Shown here in pieces: positions 61,494-64,000 of a stretch of 64,000 nt of DNA (position 1 is the stretch's first letter; each line of letters opens with the position of its first letter). The notes under the pieces are model-generated. The model had not been told where the DNA came from. It did not search any database and worked only from the letters and a program-made list of their open reading frames with translations. A program made the translations under genes and the position numbers. The DNA comes from PGYR01 sp046290495 (GTDB lineage: Bacteria; Bacteroidota; Ignavibacteria; Kapaibacteriales; UBA2268): contig JBKAGT010000005.1 of the NCBI GenBank assembly GCA_046290495.1, positions 1,178,001 through 1,242,000 of the forward strand, read 5' to 3'.

Positions 61494-62078
61494 ATGAGCA
61501 AACCACTTTCTAACGAATATTACGAAGAGCAAGAGATCAAGGACATTGAGCTAAAAAACGATAAGCTGGTGGCGGCAACTTTTGAGCTTTGTGAATTTGT
61601 CAACTGTGATTTTTCAGAAGCTGATTTGGCTGACACCAAATTCATAGAGTGTAGTTTTACTAATTGCAATCTCAGCTTAGCAAATATGAATAATGTCACG
61701 CTCAACAATGTTAGATTTAGCAAATCAAAGCTTGTGGGAGTTGACTTCAGTAAGAGCCGCGATTTCTTACTCGAATTCAGCTTTTCGGATTGCATTCTTT
61801 CGTCATCAGATTTCTCAAATATGAAGATACCAAACACAAAACTCAACAACTGTAAGCTAGACAATGTACAATTCGTTAATACAGTAATGAAGGGAAGTTC
61901 ATTCGACAATTGCGATTTGAAAGAAGCTATATTAGACCGCTGCAACTTAGAGTTTGTTGACTTCAGCACAGCAAGTAACTTCACCATAGACCCAGAAGCA
62001 AATAGAATGAAAAATGCCAAGTTCTCCCACTCTGATTTGGCTGGGTTGCTCACCAAGTATGAGTTGAAGGTGGTGTAA
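61494..62078 (+). CDS. Pentapeptide-repeat protein
   Basis: 194 aa. Residues about 35-160 contain pentapeptide repeats of the A(D/N)LxX type with aromatic or Leu/Phe centres ('CDFSEADLADTKFIECSF', 'CNLSLANMNNVTLNNVRF', 'CDLKEAILDRCNLEFVDF'), which form a right-handed quadrilateral beta-helix. Qnr-type relatives protect DNA gyrase, but most cytoplasmic members have no known function. No signal peptide. It lies 14 bases after the Kelch-like gene and is convergent with the DUF4153 gene. Confidence 0.88.
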   Translation: MSKPLSNEYYEEQEIKDIELKNDKLVAATFELCEFVNCDFSEADLADTKFIECSFTNCNLSLANMNNVTLNNVRFSKSKLVGVDFSKSRDFLLEFSFSDCILSSSDFSNMKIPNTKLNNCKLDNVQFVNTVMKGSSFDNCDLKEAILDRCNLEFVDFSTASNFTIDPEANRMKNAKFSHSDLAGLLTKYELKVV

Positions 62079-62089
62079 AAGAGAAACTT

Positions 62090-63943
62090 CTAATCTCTCC
62101 CTCCTACCAAAAGCATCCCTCGCATAGTATATATTTTACTACCTTTTTCATAGTGTATTGAGTTAATAATCAGCTTATATTTTGCAGTTTCCTTTTCAGT
62201 GTAAAAAGTCAAATCTTCTTGTTGTACTGGCACATTTGACTCATGTTTTAGACTGTATATTTTTGATATATTGAACTCAAAATCATCTCCCTCATAATTA
62301 ACTATCAATGATTTATTATCCTTACTGAATTCCATTTTATTAATTCCCATACCTTCAGGTGAAAATTGTGCTGTGTTAGTATAGGTTGCATAGCTGATTT
62401 CAATCGATTTGTCATATCCACTTATGTTGTAGCTTATCTTATTCTCCGAATTGAGATATATTCTATTATCTCTGTATGATTTATGCCTATCCAAACCCAT
62501 AGTATTATAAATCAGATAAGCGACAGAATTGTTATTTACATAATGTTGCTCCGATGTATCACGCACATAGACTATTTTTTCTAAATCCTGCTCGAAGTAC
62601 TTTGTCATATCTTTATAGTTATGGAAGGTAGATAGATAGTTAACTATAGAGAAAATCTCTTCGTTATCTGAACTATCTACTTTTGCTTGATTCCCTGACT
62701 CCACTTTTTCATGCAAGGTAGGCAGACTGTCCGTTTCCCAAATCACCTCATCTACTATCTTTCCATTTTCTAGCATCCCATTCTTACTGAGCAAATTCTC
62801 TAATCTCCCAATTTGAGAGCTCTCACTAACAGAGAACATCCCCCATGGACCAAATGAAGAAAGCACCAATATAATGGTCAAGCTAATAGGAATAAACTTA
62901 ATGTTCGTCCTGCCGATGAGGAAATAGATAATCACAATAGTCAGCCATACACCAAGCATCAGTATGACATATCTATTGATTGTAAAACCATAATCACCTA
63001 TTCGCATCAGAATAGCAAAGTAGAGCATAGCTACAAGAGGTATTAGTGTAAGGTAATACGATTTGGTGAATCGCTTTATCCATTTGTTCTCCCCACTATT
63101 TCCATAAGGTTGAATAAGCAAGAATGTAAGCATACCCAGTACGGATATACCAATCACCAAGTATGAAACGATACCTTTGGGCCAGTCCCAAGAGAGGAGT
63201 ATTTTCAACTCATAGCTATAAAGTATTAGCAAATAAACTAATAGCAAAGGTAGTAATATAAACTGAGAGAAGACTTTCAGTCCCTTTGGGTAAACTCTAA
63301 TAGAATCTAGTGTATGAATATCTTTGGGCAGTTTGGCAGCATAGAACCAAGTGTTGAACACTGTAACAATAACAACGAAAATATTCATATAAACAGTTTC
63401 TTCTATGTCCAAATCGAAAAGACCGTGGAGTGCTCCTAGTGCAATTGCAATTCCTAAATAGAGTACACCGGAATAGAGAATTGCCTCCATCAACCTAAGG
63501 AATAGCGCTTTGTTATAATTCCAAAATCCATTCTCTTCACCTCGCTTGATAAATGGCATAAATGCAACCATAAGATGTACGGCAATATTATAAATAGCAT
63601 ATTTCATGTAGGGAATAAAATAATTGACGGCTATATCTTGGTCAGGAAAGCTGATGTAGACTAATGCAAGGAGTACAAACCCAATCACTACGCTGAAATA
63701 GTAATTAGCTGCTGAAAAATTTAGCTTTTCAGATAACAGCTTTATAACCACAAACAGCGGTATACCCAAGGCAGCTGTAAGCATATAATGGACAAAGACT
63801 ATTTGTGAGTTTTTGTCCACTCCTTCTTCGATTAATATGATAGCAAATATAGCTGTCAGAGCAGACATTATGATTGCGAATGGGAACCTTAGGAATGCAG
63901 ACTTTGCCTGGTTGGCTAGTTCATCAATTGATGGAAACTTCAT
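62090..63943 (-). CDS. DUF4153-family membrane protein
   Basis: 617 aa. Roughly twelve hydrophobic helices occupy about 18-375 ('FPFAIIMSALTAIFAIILIEEG', 'MLTAALGIPLFVVIKLL' and others), with a soluble region (about 380-617) behind them. The pattern and the N-terminal motif match the DUF4153 family, which has no established function in most bacteria. The soluble tail ('SKIYSLKHESNVPVQQEDLTFY' etc.) is beta-rich. The gene is monocistronic on the minus strand, and its promoter would lie in the last 57 bases of the window. Confidence 0.8.
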   Translation of the reverse strand: MKFPSIDELANQAKSAFLRFPFAIIMSALTAIFAIILIEEGVDKNSQIVFVHYMLTAALGIPLFVVIKLLSEKLNFSAANYYFSVVIGFVLLALVYISFPDQDIAVNYFIPYMKYAIYNIAVHLMVAFMPFIKRGEENGFWNYNKALFLRLMEAILYSGVLYLGIAIALGALHGLFDLDIEETVYMNIFVVIVTVFNTWFYAAKLPKDIHTLDSIRVYPKGLKVFSQFILLPLLLVYLLILYSYELKILLSWDWPKGIVSYLVIGISVLGMLTFLLIQPYGNSGENKWIKRFTKSYYLTLIPLVAMLYFAILMRIGDYGFTINRYVILMLGVWLTIVIIYFLIGRTNIKFIPISLTIILVLSSFGPWGMFSVSESSQIGRLENLLSKNGMLENGKIVDEVIWETDSLPTLHEKVESGNQAKVDSSDNEEIFSIVNYLSTFHNYKDMTKYFEQDLEKIVYVRDTSEQHYVNNNSVAYLIYNTMGLDRHKSYRDNRIYLNSENKISYNISGYDKSIEISYATYTNTAQFSPEGMGINKMEFSKDNKSLIVNYEGDDFEFNISKIYSLKHESNVPVQQEDLTFYTEKETAKYKLIINSIHYEKGSKIYTMRGMLLVGGRD

Positions 63944-64000
63944 ATTCTTTCCTGTTGATATTCTTAAAGATAGATAAAAATATAACTAAAATATATTGAT

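Noticed and set aside
61520..62056. 178-aa minus-strand ORF opposite the pentapeptide-repeat gene
   Set aside because: Serine/leucine-rich shadow; the sense strand has clear pentapeptide repeats.

Overview
The window is an AT-rich, gene-dense chromosomal segment from a Gram-negative bacterium of the Bacteroidota/Chlorobiota (FCB) group. Four things support this. At least nine proteins end in a type IX secretion (T9SS) type A sorting domain (PNP motif followed by a short beta-rich tail). Several promoters match the Bacteroidota form (TTG, 19-nt spacer, TAnnTTTG). Outer-membrane and LPS genes are present (OmpA-like, LptF/G, LpxH, Lgt). The metabolic genes (type III pantothenate kinase, GEVED proteins, kynurenine genes, DUF4153) are of types common there. 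Genus cannot be fixed by reading alone. I see no phage, IS element, CRISPR array or rRNA; the only RNA gene recognised is a tRNA-Gln(TTG).

Layout. 1-2.6 kb: the 3' end of one, and a complete second, tandem VWA-domain T9SS protein. 2.6-5.7 kb: two POT-family peptide transporters. 5.9-20.6 kb: a minus-strand block of surface proteins, namely an OmpA-like protein paired with a beta-propeller/choice-of-anchor protein, two tandem GEVED proteins, and a 1417-aa beta-helix protein sharing a module with them. 20.7-26.5 kb: aspartokinase-like protein, LptF/G permease, GPP34 protein, TspO-like membrane protein, SecG, a TPR protein and a lipoprotein. 26.5-31.5 kb: a tight minus-strand operon coaD, kynurenine formamidase-like, kynU, kmo, hisC-like. 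31.6-35.3 kb: metal-binding HMA protein, a degenerate S41 peptidase-like protein, a small unknown. 35.4-40.5 kb: plus-strand operon of an RsmI-like protein with an SR-like tail, dut, fmt, pfkA, nadK, lgt. 40.5-44.5 kb: birA-coaX, lpxH, a nuclease-like lipoprotein and proline dehydrogenase. 44.6-49 kb: secreted metalloprotease, tmk, rsmI, tadA. 49-52.6 kb: NifX-like protein plus mini flavoprotein, then tRNA-Gln, prs, rplY, pth. 52.6-64 kb: MATE transporter, DsbA-like protein, a large T9SS protein, icd, a small membrane protein, a Kelch-like T9SS protein, a pentapeptide-repeat protein and a DUF4153 membrane protein.

Themes. Housekeeping genes sit in compact operons with 1-4 nt overlaps, while secreted T9SS proteins form separate units with their own terminators. 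Peptide uptake (POT), a secreted protease, proline dehydrogenase and tryptophan/kynurenine catabolism fit a proteolytic, amino-acid-using lifestyle (inference). The most notable points are the apparent non-ATG starts of birA (ATT) and lgt (ATC or ATA), a module shared by three neighbouring secreted proteins, a local gene-conversion tract, an RsmI paralogue with an SR-like tail, an S41-like protein lacking its nucleophile, and a NifX-like protein coupled to a flavoprotein that has lost its NADPH domain.
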